From Sphingomonas sp. FARSPH (GTDB lineage Bacteria; Pseudomonadota; Alphaproteobacteria; Sphingomonadales; Sphingomonadaceae), in the NCBI RefSeq assembly GCF_003355005.1, contig NZ_CP029985.1, positions 973,501 to 1,037,500 on the forward strand: a stretch of 64,000 nt of DNA, given 5' to 3'. Position numbers and translations under genes: made by a program. Below, in pieces: positions 43,525-52,342 of this stretch. The notes beneath the pieces are model-generated. The model searched no databases, had not been told where the DNA came from, and saw nothing but the letters and a program-made list of their open reading frames with translations. How positions within the stretch are numbered: position 1 is the first letter of the stretch; each line of letters opens with the position of its first letter.

Positions 43525-45783
43525 TTAGAAGGCGTAGCCGACGGTGACGCCGTAGGTGCGTGGCGGCGCGTAGCCGACACGGTTCGCCCCGGTGGCGCCG
43601 AACGTCTGGATGCCGTCGATCGCTGATACGGCTTCGTTGGTCAGGTTGCGCACCCAGGCCGCCACCGAATAGCCCGATGTCGCACGATACCGCGCTGAAA
43701 GGTTCACCAGCGCGTAGGCCGGCTGCTTGATGAGGTTATCGGGGTCGTTGAAGATGCCGCTGTTGTAATAGACGCTCGCATTGAAATCGACGTCCCCGCT
43801 CGACACCGGCAACTTGTAGTCGAGAGCGGCATTGGCGGTGTTCCGCGGACTGAGCACCGCGCGGTTGCCGCTCGCCGAGCCGGTCGTGATGAAATAGCCG
43901 CCCGCCGCACGCGGCGTGGCAATGACCGCGCCGGGGAAGTTGTCGTACTGGGCGTGCGGGATGAACTGGTAGTTGAGGCGAAGACCCAATCTGGCCGACA
44001 GCTTCGCCTCTAGATCGGCTTCGAGCCCGTAAACGGTTTCCTTGCCGCTATTGTAGATGCCCGTGCCCGCGGTCGTGACGCGCTGAACCTGTACGTCCCT
44101 GTAATCGTAGTAGAAGCCGGCGAGATTGAACCGCACCCGACGATTCAGAATAGTCGATTTCAATCCGACTTCATACGCATCGAGCGTTTCCGGTAGGAAC
44201 GGGCCGACAGCGATCGAGTTGGAGTTGAAACCGCCGCTCTTGAAGCCACGATTGTAGGACACGTAGGTCAGGATGTCAGGCGTGAAGCTATAGTCGAGCG
44301 CAAACCGCCACGTCAGCTTTCCGTAATGACGCCGATCGCTGAACTGCGGGATGCTGGTGACGCTTGATCCATCCGTGCGGAACTGCGTGACGGATGCGTC
44401 GACCAGCTTACGGGTCTCGTCGGTGTAGCGGAGACCGACGGTCGCCTTAAGCCCGTCGACCAGTTGCGCTGTGGCCTGACCGAACCCCGACAGCGAGTCC
44501 GTCGTTTGCGTGCTGATCGTTCGTACCCGGTTCGTCGGCGGCACCGTCGGGATCAATACCGGTCCGTTTAGCAGTACATCGAAGAACGGGTAACCGCTCG
44601 ACGCTGTGAAATAATAGGCTCCCGCGACCCAGCTGAGCCAGCCGCCGGACGGCGACAAGAGCTGCAGCTCCTGGCTGAACTGATGGTCACGGCTTTTCAG
44701 GTCGACGGCACGTCCGTTGGTCGGCGTGTAGTCAAAGTCGAACGCTGCGCCCGAAGTCGATTTCCGATAGGCGGAAATGCTCGCGATCTTCAGTGTGCCG
44801 AAGTCATGATCGACCCGGACGCTGGCGCCGCCTCCGTCAAAATGTGTCCGCGGCTCCTGATTGCTGGCGATGTCCCAGTCGTCCCCGCCATAGTTAGGCC
44901 CATAGGGCGCCGGGATCGTCGTGTCCCGCTTGATGCGGACGGCGTTGTTGCTGTTGGCATAGCTTGCGTAGTCGAGGATCAGTCGAACACTTGTATCCGT
45001 CCCGGGCTCCCACAGCCATTTGGAGCGGACGCCGATGTCGTGGTCAGTCCGGTAGACATCGCGGCCCGACAGCAGGTTGGTGCCGTAGCCCTTGCCCTGG
45101 TGCGTGCCGGTGAAGGCAATATCCGCCGCGAGGTTCTGGGCGACCCCTGCCGTCAGGTAGAAGTCACCTCGCACCGTCTGGTAGTTGCCATAGCTCAGGT
45201 TCACCTGACCGCCCAAGGTCTGCGAAGGATCGCGCGTGCTGATCTGCAGAAGGCCACCGGTCGCGTTGCGGCCGAACAGCGTTCCCTGCGGCCCTTTCAG
45301 GACCTCGATCTGCTCGATGTTGTTGAACCCGAGGACCGTGCCGGTGGGGTTCGCGTAATAGACGCCGTCCACGTAGACCGCCACCGGCGGCTCAATCCCG
45401 GGGAAGGCCGCCTTCGATCCGACGCCACGGATGATCGGCAAGGCGTAGCCGTTCAGCGACTGCAGATCGACGCTCGGGATCGCGACCTTGAGAGCCTGGA
45501 TGTCGCCGACACCGGACTGCGTCAGCGTGTCCGCGGTCGCGACCGATACGGCGATCGGAACGCGCTGGCTGTTCTCGCTGCGTCGCTGGGCCGTGACCAC
45601 GATGTCCGCGAGTCCCCCGTCCTGTACCGATTTTTCCTCCGCTTCGGCGCCCGATGCGGGGGTGGACGGCGATACGGGCGGCGCGCCTGCCTGGTCGACC
45701 GAACCCGGCACGGCTTGTGCCCAAGCCTGCCCGTGCAAAGTGAAAAGTGCGGTGCTCACGTATAGTAAAACCTTCGCTGGCAT
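43525..45783 (-). CDS. TonB-dependent outer-membrane receptor heading the mhp-like operon
   Basis: 752 residues from ATG 45783, which has an excellent AAGGAGGGG eight bases upstream; ATG 45819 has none. Signal peptide VLLYVSTALFTLHGQAWAQ; TonB box/plug begins LADIVVTAQRRSENSQRVPIAV; plug motif IEQIEVLKGPQGTLFGRNATGGLLQI; barrel ends YGVTVGYAF. Ten bases separate its stop from the MhpB-like start, so uptake and degradation are in one transcript. It probably imports a phenylpropanoid-type acid. Confidence 0.92.
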   Translation of the reverse strand: MPAKVLLYVSTALFTLHGQAWAQAVPGSVDQAGAPPVSPSTPASGAEAEEKSVQDGGLADIVVTAQRRSENSQRVPIAVSVATADTLTQSGVGDIQALKVAIPSVDLQSLNGYALPIIRGVGSKAAFPGIEPPVAVYVDGVYYANPTGTVLGFNNIEQIEVLKGPQGTLFGRNATGGLLQISTRDPSQTLGGQVNLSYGNYQTVRGDFYLTAGVAQNLAADIAFTGTHQGKGYGTNLLSGRDVYRTDHDIGVRSKWLWEPGTDTSVRLILDYASYANSNNAVRIKRDTTIPAPYGPNYGGDDWDIASNQEPRTHFDGGGASVRVDHDFGTLKIASISAYRKSTSGAAFDFDYTPTNGRAVDLKSRDHQFSQELQLLSPSGGWLSWVAGAYYFTASSGYPFFDVLLNGPVLIPTVPPTNRVRTISTQTTDSLSGFGQATAQLVDGLKATVGLRYTDETRKLVDASVTQFRTDGSSVTSIPQFSDRRHYGKLTWRFALDYSFTPDILTYVSYNRGFKSGGFNSNSIAVGPFLPETLDAYEVGLKSTILNRRVRFNLAGFYYDYRDVQVQRVTTAGTGIYNSGKETVYGLEADLEAKLSARLGLRLNYQFIPHAQYDNFPGAVIATPRAAGGYFITTGSASGNRAVLSPRNTANAALDYKLPVSSGDVDFNASVYYNSGIFNDPDNLIKQPAYALVNLSARYRATSGYSVAAWVRNLTNEAVSAIDGIQTFGATGANRVGYAPPRTYGVTVGYAF

Positions 45784-46192
45784 CACGAACCCCTCCTTAT
45801 ATTTTTTGTATTTATTCATTTGATCTTGCTCCGCCTTTTTGGATTCGGCGGTAACAAAGACAAGTGATTTGCATCAACACTATTATACGACGGCCTTGAG
45901 CCTTCGGATTTACGCTACGCCGTCACGATCTTTAAAATTTTTGAGCAGCCCGATGTCTCAATTGATCACGTGATTACAGGCATCGATCAAGGCTGCCAGA
46001 TCGATGCTGACTTTGTGCATTCAGTGCACAGGCTTGGGACGGTCGTCGGCGGGCGCTTGCGAGGAATGGTTCCTCCGATCGACGCAAGGAGGCTGGGGCC
46101 CCGTCGCAGGCCAGGCTCGCCGCCGTCCACATGCGACTCATGAAGGCCTACTGCGATTATCAGACAGCCCGGAGGCCAAGCGATAGGCGGAT
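45784..46192. promoter_or_regulatory. control region of the TonB-receptor/mhp-like operon
   Basis: 409 bases without a gene. TGTGCA-TTCAG-TGCACA is a perfect 17-bp palindrome at 46014-46030. On the minus strand TGTAAT (45978-45973) could be a -10, placing the palindrome near -56, as for an activator. TATAAT (45887-45882, minus) is a second -10 candidate without a clear -35. Confidence 0.65.
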
Positions 46193-46978
46193 CTAGGACA
46201 TCGCCACGTCGTGACCGATCCCTGCCTGGATCCTCGCCACCGTCGCTGTCATATCCGGCAGGTAGCGGTCGACCGCGGCGTCTGCGGACATCGCCGTCCG
46301 AAAGAAGACGAGATTGATCGCGCCAAGCACCTGATCCGCATGCTCGATCGGTAGCGCGATGGCGCTGATCTTGGGGTCGAACGTACTCACGGCCAAAGCG
46401 TAGCCGTTCCGGCGAGTGGTCGACACGATATGATCCGCCTTGCGACGGATGCTGTCGATCGGCTCGTTCTCCACTGTGGCGATCGACAGCAGGATCGCTT
46501 CCCGCTCGGCGTCGTTCACCGCAGCCAGAATGGCATGACCCAGCGAGGTCAGTAGGATCGGCCGGTCCTTGCCCGTCATTCGTCGGAAAAAGGTCATCGA
46601 CGTCTTGTGATGGGTCGATGCGAGGATGCGCAGCCGACCGCCGAAGATGGCGGCGAAGTCGCTGGGCCAGCTGGTCGTCCGCACCAAGTCATCCAGGATG
46701 GGCGCAATGATCGAGACGACCTCGTCTTGCTGGTGCACGCCCGAGGCCAGTTCGACGATTTTTCCGGTTAGCCCGAACCCGCCACCGTCCTGCTGCTGCT
46801 GAACGAACCCACAATGCCGAAGCGTGGCCAACAATCGATAGACGGTTGTCCGGTCGATACCTGTCTCCTGAGCGAGCCGTGCAGGCGATGAAAAGCCCAT
46901 TTCTGCCAGCGCCTGTAACAGCTGCAGACCACGCTCGAGCGACCGAACCTCGACGTAACGGCTTGGGGTGTCAACCAT
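46193..46978 (-). CDS. IclR-family regulator, MhpR-like
   Basis: 261 residues. RYVEVRSLERGLQLLQALAEMGFSSPARLAQETGIDRTTVYRLLATLRHCGF is an IclR winged HTH very like MhpR; the effector domain includes YALAVSTFDPKISAIALPIEHADQVLGAINLVF. MhpR activates the E. coli 3-(3-hydroxyphenyl)propionate operon with that acid as inducer. Here the gene lies between the mhp-like operon and the O-demethylase operon. I chose ATG 46978 because GAGAGG lies nine bases upstream, leaving the palindrome at 47014-47030 outside the gene. Confidence 0.88.
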   Translation of the reverse strand: MVDTPSRYVEVRSLERGLQLLQALAEMGFSSPARLAQETGIDRTTVYRLLATLRHCGFVQQQQDGGGFGLTGKIVELASGVHQQDEVVSIIAPILDDLVRTTSWPSDFAAIFGGRLRILASTHHKTSMTFFRRMTGKDRPILLTSLGHAILAAVNDAEREAILLSIATVENEPIDSIRRKADHIVSTTRRNGYALAVSTFDPKISAIALPIEHADQVLGAINLVFFRTAMSADAAVDRYLPDMTATVARIQAGIGHDVAMS

Positions 46979-47202
46979 CCTCACCATCCTCTCAGAGTGG
47001 CAAGATACGTGCATGTGCATAGGTTGCACAGATCGAATGTGACACTGTTAGCGACTCACCTTCTGGAGCAACCTGCGTCACGACAAAGACGAACGAGATA
47101 CCGGACGCGTCGTCGTGACCCGATGAGGCCGCGCTAGGTGCGATGCCGCGATCGGATCACGTCGACGCCAAGCGTGAAGCTCGGATGCGAGAGAGGATGG
47201 CG
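46979..47202. promoter_or_regulatory. divergent control region (IclR / O-demethylase operon)
   Basis: TGTGCA-TAGGT-TGCACA at 47014-47030 has the same arms and spacing as the site at 46014-46030. A second inverted repeat, GTCACGAC (47077-47084) and GTCGTGAC (47112-47119), is nearer the oxygenase start. No good -10/-35 pair was evident. Confidence 0.65.
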
Positions 47203-48255
47203 ATGGCATATTGGCTGACCGAGGCGTGGTACTGCGCGCTCTACTCCGACCTCCTGGTCGAGGAAGGTCTGCAGGCGCGAACTCTGCTGGACCAGCCGAT
47301 GGTCTTGTGGCGCGACACGAAGGGTGCAGTCCACGCCATGGAGGACCGTTGCCCGCACCGTTACGCTCCGCTCAGCCTCGGGAAACAGGTCGGCGACAAT
47401 ATCCGTTGCGGCTACCACGGCCTGGAATTCGATGGCTCAGGCATGTGCGTTCGCAATCCGCACGGGGGCGGGCAGATTCCCAGGTCCGCGGCGTTGCGAA
47501 CCTATCCCGCCTGCGAACGTGGCGGGATCGTCTGGGTCTGGATGGGCCGTGGCGAACCGACCTTCGAGACGATCCCCGACCTGTCGATCTTCGAAGAAGG
47601 CTCGCCCTATCAGCTGGGGCAACCGGGTTGGCTGTCGCTCGATGTCCCCTTCGATCTGATGATCGACAATCTGATGGACCTCAGCCACGCGGCACTCCTG
47701 CATGAGAATATCCTCGGCAATGAACAGTCGATTGCCGGAGAGACGCGCTTCCGGGAGGAAAACGGTCTTGTCTACGCCCAGCGGCTGATGCCGAACATCG
47801 ATCCGCCGGAGTACTTCGACCTGATCTATCTCAACGATGGTGCCAAGATCGACATGTGGCACGATATCCATTGGCAGGCGCCGGCCAGTCTGCTGCTCGA
47901 CATCGGTTCGACGCATCCCGGCGGAACGAAGGACGAAGGCACGTCGGTCCTGGCGCAGCACATCATCACGCCGGTCACCGAAACCAGCTGCATGTACCAC
48001 TTCATGAGCGCGCGGCGGAACCCACCGAAGCGCGGCGAAGCGGAAGACGCACAGATCCAGGCACGGCTGTTCGAACTGCGCAAGATGGCATTCGCCGAAC
48101 AGGACGCGCCGATGATCGCTGCGCAGTATGCAACGATCAAACGCCATGGATCCTACAGGCCGGTCGCGCTCGCCAGCATCGACAAGGCAGTGGTTCTGTG
48201 GCGTCGTCGACATGAAGCGGCTCTGGCCGCCGAAACGGCCGCACGTGCCGCCTGA
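47203..48255 (+). CDS. Rieske non-haem iron oxygenase, VanA-type O-demethylase
   Basis: 350 residues. Rieske cluster ligands are C50-P-H52 and C69-G-Y-H72; the mononuclear iron site is D159-L-S-H162-A-A-L-L-H167. Length and layout match vanillate O-demethylase oxygenase (VanA) and related aromatic demethylases. Such enzymes hydroxylate an aryl methoxy group, which collapses to a phenol and formaldehyde. The next two genes oxidise formaldehyde, which strongly supports demethylation over ring hydroxylation. GAGAGG six bases before ATG 47203 sets the start. No VanB-type reductase is adjacent. Confidence 0.9.
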   Translation: MAYWLTEAWYCALYSDLLVEEGLQARTLLDQPMVLWRDTKGAVHAMEDRCPHRYAPLSLGKQVGDNIRCGYHGLEFDGSGMCVRNPHGGGQIPRSAALRTYPACERGGIVWVWMGRGEPTFETIPDLSIFEEGSPYQLGQPGWLSLDVPFDLMIDNLMDLSHAALLHENILGNEQSIAGETRFREENGLVYAQRLMPNIDPPEYFDLIYLNDGAKIDMWHDIHWQAPASLLLDIGSTHPGGTKDEGTSVLAQHIITPVTETSCMYHFMSARRNPPKRGEAEDAQIQARLFELRKMAFAEQDAPMIAAQYATIKRHGSYRPVALASIDKAVVLWRRRHEAALAAETAARAA

Positions 48256-48303
48256 CGCTCGTCCATCGACGTTGTCCAACGCCTCCCACCTACGGAGAAG
48301 ATA

Positions 48304-49416
48304 TTGAAGACCCGCGCCGCTGTCGCCTTTGAGGCGAGGCAACCGCTCGAAATCGTCGAGCTAGATCTGGAAGGCCCGAAGGCCGGTGAAGTGCTGGTCG
48401 AGATCATGGCGACCGGCATCTGCCATACCGACGCCTATACGCTCGACGGTCTGGACTCGGAGGGTATCTTCCCGAGCATCCTCGGCCACGAAGGCGCCGG
48501 TATCGTGCGGGAGGTTGGCGCGGGCGTGACCAGTGTCATGCCCGGGGATCACGTCATCCCGCTCTACACGCCCGAATGCCGCCAGTGTAAGTCGTGCCTC
48601 AGTGGCAAGACCAACCTGTGTACCGCGATCCGCAGTACCCAAGGCAAGGGCCTGATGCCCGACGGCACCACGCGCTTTTCATACAAGGGGCAGCCCATCT
48701 ACCATTACATGGGCTGCTCGACCTTTTCGAATTTCACCGTGTTGCCCGAGATCGCGGTGGCGAAGATCCGCCCCGATGCACCGTTCAAGACGAGTTGTTA
48801 CATCGGCTGCGGCGTGACGACCGGGGTCGGGGCGGTGGTGAATACCGCCAAGGTCCAGGTCGGTGAAAATGTCGTTGTCTTTGGTCTCGGCGGCATCGGC
48901 CTCAACGTCATTCAAGGCGCGCGGCTCGCCGGTGCTGGCAGGATCATCGGCGTCGACGTCAACTCCGAGCGCGAGGCGTGGGGCCGGCGCTTCGGTATGA
49001 CCAACTTCCTCAACTCGAAAGGCCTCGGTCGCGACGAGACCGTCGCTCGGGTGCTGGAAATGACCGACGGCGGTGCGGACTATACCTTTGATGCTACTGG
49101 CAACACCGAGGTGATGCGGATCGCGCTGGAGGCGTGTCATCGCGGCTGGGGCACCAGCATCGTCATCGGCGTGGCGGAGGCGGGCAAGGAGATCGCGACG
49201 CGTCCCTTCCAGCTCGTCACGGGGCGCAATTGGCGCGGCACCGCGTTCGGCGGGGCGAAGGGTCGCACCGACGTCCCGAAAATCGTTGACTGGTACATGG
49301 AGGGCAAGATCGCGATCGATCCCATGATCACCCATGTCCTCACCCTCGACGAAATCAACAAGGGGTTCGACCTGATGCACGCTGGTGAGAGCATCCGCTC
49401 GGTCGTGCTTTACTGA
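48304..49416 (+). CDS. frmA: S-(hydroxymethyl)glutathione dehydrogenase / class III alcohol dehydrogenase
   Basis: 370 residues from a TTG at 48304 with GGAGAAG upstream. Catalytic zinc ligands C40 (GICHTDAYTLDG) and H62 (LGHEGAGIV); structural zinc Cys at 92, 95, 98 and 106 (PECRQCKSCLSGKTNLC); NAD motif FGLGGIGLNVIQG. It oxidises the glutathione adduct of formaldehyde to S-formylglutathione. The match to class III is close along its length. It is translated just upstream of the matching esterase, with stop and start sharing one base. Confidence 0.95.
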   Translation: MKTRAAVAFEARQPLEIVELDLEGPKAGEVLVEIMATGICHTDAYTLDGLDSEGIFPSILGHEGAGIVREVGAGVTSVMPGDHVIPLYTPECRQCKSCLSGKTNLCTAIRSTQGKGLMPDGTTRFSYKGQPIYHYMGCSTFSNFTVLPEIAVAKIRPDAPFKTSCYIGCGVTTGVGAVVNTAKVQVGENVVVFGLGGIGLNVIQGARLAGAGRIIGVDVNSEREAWGRRFGMTNFLNSKGLGRDETVARVLEMTDGGADYTFDATGNTEVMRIALEACHRGWGTSIVIGVAEAGKEIATRPFQLVTGRNWRGTAFGGAKGRTDVPKIVDWYMEGKIAIDPMITHVLTLDEINKGFDLMHAGESIRSVVLY

Positions 49417-50246
49417 TGGAGACCGTCGCCACCGCGAAGGCGTTCGGCGGAACGCAGGCCGTGTATCGCCACGCCTCGGCCGCGACCAGCACCGCGATGA
49501 CCTTCTCGGTCTACGTGCCGCCGCACGCGCCGGGCGCGAGGCTGCCGGTGGTGTGGTACCTTTCGGGGCTGACCTGTACCCACGCCAATGTCACCGACAA
49601 GGGCGAGTATCGGCGCGCCTGCGCGGAGCTGGGGCTGATGTTCGTCGCGCCCGACACGTCGCCGCGCGGTGACGACGTGGCCGACGATACCGCCTATGAC
49701 ATGGGCCAGGGCGCCGGCTTCTATGTCGACGCGACGGAGGCGCCTTGGGCGCCGCACTTCCGAATGTGGTCCTACGTCGTCGAGGAGTTGCCCGCGCTGG
49801 TCGAGGCGCAATTCCCGGTGGATATGGGCCGGCAGGCGATCACCGGCCACTCGATGGGTGGGCATGGCGCGCTGACCATCGGTCTCAGCTTCCCCGAGCG
49901 CTACCGCAGCATCTCCGCGTTTGCGCCCATCGTTGCGCCGAGCCAGGTGCCCTGGGGCGAGAAGGCGCTCACCGGCTATCTTGGTCCTGAACGCAGCCGC
50001 TGGCGCCGGCATGATGCGGTGGCCCTAATTGAGGACGGCGCGAGGGCGCCCGAGCTGCTGGTTGACCAAGGCGAGGCGGACCAATTCCTTGCCGAGCAGC
50101 TCGGACCCGATTTGCTGACGACCGCGTGCGAGCGGGCCGGCATTCCTCTTACCTTGCGCATGCAGCCGGGCTACGACCACAGCTACCTCTTCGTCTCGAC
50201 CTTCATGGCCGACCATCTCGCTTGGCATGCGGAGCGGCTTGCGTGA
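49416..50246 (+). CDS. fghA: S-formylglutathione hydrolase
   Basis: 276 residues, esterase D fold. LPVVWYLSGLTCTHANVTDKGEYRRACAELGLMFVAPDTSPRG is the family signature, ITGHSMGGHGAL contains the nucleophile S146, and YDHSYLFVSTFM holds the catalytic His. It releases formate and glutathione from S-formylglutathione, completing formaldehyde detoxification. Its first base is shared with the dehydrogenase stop and its stop overlaps the reductase start. Confidence 0.95.
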   Translation: METVATAKAFGGTQAVYRHASAATSTAMTFSVYVPPHAPGARLPVVWYLSGLTCTHANVTDKGEYRRACAELGLMFVAPDTSPRGDDVADDTAYDMGQGAGFYVDATEAPWAPHFRMWSYVVEELPALVEAQFPVDMGRQAITGHSMGGHGALTIGLSFPERYRSISAFAPIVAPSQVPWGEKALTGYLGPERSRWRRHDAVALIEDGARAPELLVDQGEADQFLAEQLGPDLLTTACERAGIPLTLRMQPGYDHSYLFVSTFMADHLAWHAERLA

Positions 50247-51511
50247 GCGACACCTTTGACGTCCTGATCGTCGGAGCGGGCCATAGCGGCGCGCAGGCGG
50301 CGATCGCGCTGCGGCAGAGCGGCTTTGGCGGCACGGTCGCGATCGTCGGCGACGAGCCCGAACTGCCCTACGAACGGCCGCCGCTGTCGAAGGATTATCT
50401 CGCCCGCGAGAAGAGTTTCGAGCGCATCCTGATCCGTCCGGCGGCGTTCTGGTCCGAGCGGCAGGTGACGATGCTGCTCGGCCGGCGGGTGGGCTCCATC
50501 GATGCGGCGGGGCACACTGTCACCACCGACGGCGGCGCGACGATCGGCTACGGCACACTGGTGTGGGCAACCGGGGGCAGCCCGCGGCGACTTACATGTT
50601 CTGGCCACAACCTTGCCGGCGTCCATGCGGTACGCACCCGCTCCGATGTCGACCGGATGATGGCCGAGCTGGAGGCGGCCAGCCGAGTGGTCGTGATCGG
50701 CGGCGGGTATATCGGACTGGAGGCGGCAGCCGTGCTCGCCAAGCTCGGCAAGCGGGTGACGGTAATCGAGGCGCTCGACCGAGTGCTGGCCCGCGTCGCG
50801 GGCGAGCCCCTATCGCGGTTCTATGAGGCTGAGCATCGCGCGCACGGGGTCGATGTGCGGCTCAGCGCGATGGTCACCTGCATCGAAGAGTCTGACGGGC
50901 GCGCCGTTGGCGTGCGGCTCGCTGACGGCGAAGTGCTGCCGTGCGAGATGGTGATCGTCGGCATCGGCATCGTGCCCGCGGTCGAACCTCTGCTCGCTGC
51001 GGGCGCGGCGGGCGGTAATGGCGTCGAGATCGACGAACTGTGCCGTACCACCCTTCCGGATATCTATGCCATCGGCGACTGCGCTGCGCACCACAACGCC
51101 TTCGCGGACGGCAGGCAGATCAGGCTCGAATCGGTGCAGAACGCCAACGATATGGCGATCAGCGTCGCAAAGGCGATCACCGGCGCGCCCAGGCCCTACC
51201 ATGCGGTGCCGTGGTTCTGGTCGAACCAGTACGACCTAAAGCTACAGACGGTGGGACTGTCGACCGGCCATGACGAGGTGGTGGTACGTGGCGACCCTGC
51301 CGCACGGTTTTTCAGCGTGATCTACCTCAGGGACGGCCGCGTCATAGCGCTTGATTGTGTCAACGCTGTCCGAGACTATGTCCAGGGTCGCACCATGGTG
51401 GTCGACGGCGCTCGACCCGATCGCGACCGGCTCGCCGACCTAGGAGTGCCGCTCAAAGATGTCGGTGGCGACTGCTCGTCACCCTCCGCTACGGTGCTTC
51501 CAGACAGCTAG
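50243..51511 (+). CDS. FAD-dependent ferredoxin reductase
   Basis: 422 residues from GTG 50243 (GTGA overlap with the esterase stop). FAD motif FDVLIVGAGHSGAQAAIALRQSG; LPYERPPLSKDYL; NAD motif RVVVIGGGYIGLEAAAVLAKLGKRVTVIE; IYAIGDCAAH; C-terminal reductase domain WFWSNQYDLKLQTVGLS. This is the BphA4/PuxA type that passes electrons from NADH to a [2Fe-2S] ferredoxin and on to a Rieske oxygenase. No ferredoxin gene is in the window, so the carrier must be encoded elsewhere. Confidence 0.92.
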   Translation: MSDTFDVLIVGAGHSGAQAAIALRQSGFGGTVAIVGDEPELPYERPPLSKDYLAREKSFERILIRPAAFWSERQVTMLLGRRVGSIDAAGHTVTTDGGATIGYGTLVWATGGSPRRLTCSGHNLAGVHAVRTRSDVDRMMAELEAASRVVVIGGGYIGLEAAAVLAKLGKRVTVIEALDRVLARVAGEPLSRFYEAEHRAHGVDVRLSAMVTCIEESDGRAVGVRLADGEVLPCEMVIVGIGIVPAVEPLLAAGAAGGNGVEIDELCRTTLPDIYAIGDCAAHHNAFADGRQIRLESVQNANDMAISVAKAITGAPRPYHAVPWFWSNQYDLKLQTVGLSTGHDEVVVRGDPAARFFSVIYLRDGRVIALDCVNAVRDYVQGRTMVVDGARPDRDRLADLGVPLKDVGGDCSSPSATVLPDS

Positions 51512-51533
51512 GTCGGCTCGACATTCATCGTAG

Positions 51534-51714
51534 CTAAGACCCGCCGTAGCTGCCGGCAGATCTAGTAGACGCTGTGGACGCGGAACTTCTCCTAGAAGTG
51601 GTCGCCACCAGACGTACCGCCTCGTCCTCAAACTCCTTCGTGAACCGTCGCTGCTTCGTCATCGAGTTCGCCTTTCACCTCGAGGGAACTCTCCACTTTT
51701 CCGGAACAAGTCCA
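51534..51714 (-). mobile_element. IS3-family remnant (one end and start of orfA)
   Basis: On the minus strand an end-like sequence TGGACTTGTTCCGG starts at 51714. ATG 51662 then opens MTKQRRFTKEFEDEAVRLVATT, the usual orfA start of an IS3-family element. Recognisable sequence ends after about 22 codons, and the frame closes at 51534. No other end or orfB remains. The element interrupts the gene to its right. Confidence 0.7.
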
Positions 51715-52230
51715 CTCGACAAGGAACGTGCTGCCAAAGGCGATCCCGAACTGAAGCGGTGGGCATCGCTGATATGGACGGGTCGAGATTCTGGATGGGT
51801 TCGCCGATGCGCTCATTGCGCTCGAGGCAGATGTGAAGACGCTCCCTATCCCCAATGTCGACGGATCGGCGCCGGACGACGCGCCGGTATCGACGGAGAA
51901 TGTCTCCGCGTTGCGGACGCTGATCAGGACCACAGGCACCGTATCGTTCGCGGCATACGGGACCAGCCCGTCGACAACATCGACGGTCAAGAGTTCCCGA
52001 TAAGCTATGCTGAAGCCCGTGGGCCGTTTTGCCTGAGCGTGGGGCCAACTCGAGTAGATCACATCCCTCCCCAATTCAGCGGCGATGCGGCCGAGCTCCA
52101 AACCGACCTCGACGTCGAGGGACCGGCCCGAGGTGAAGGCGATCGAGTCGTTGGCTGGCCGGAAAAGCGGCCATCCCATCTCCTTTCGGAGTGCGATCAT
52201 CGTGTTCTGGTGATGTATGGTGATGTCCAT
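51628..52230 (-). pseudogene. gene of unknown function, 3' end replaced by an IS remnant
   Basis: From ATG 52230 (GAGG upstream) the frame encodes MDITIHHQNTMIALRKEMGWPLFRPANDSIAFTSGRSLDVEVGLELGRIAAELGRDVIYSSWPHAQ and continues to about FGIAFGSTFLVEW. At 51714 it enters the IS remnant, so the last 30 or so residues of the 200-residue frame are encoded by IS sequence. I do not recognise the family. No signal peptide or membrane segment is visible. It may belong to the mobile region to the right. Confidence 0.55.
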
Positions 52231-52342
52231 CGTGTCGTTCCTCTTGTTGCGGCCTGCTGACCGGAGCCTTTTCCCCGCTCCCGGGGTGCTCGCTTCCTTC
52301 GTTCTGGAAGAGACGGCGCGCGGCTTCGCGCGGCGCCAGGGA

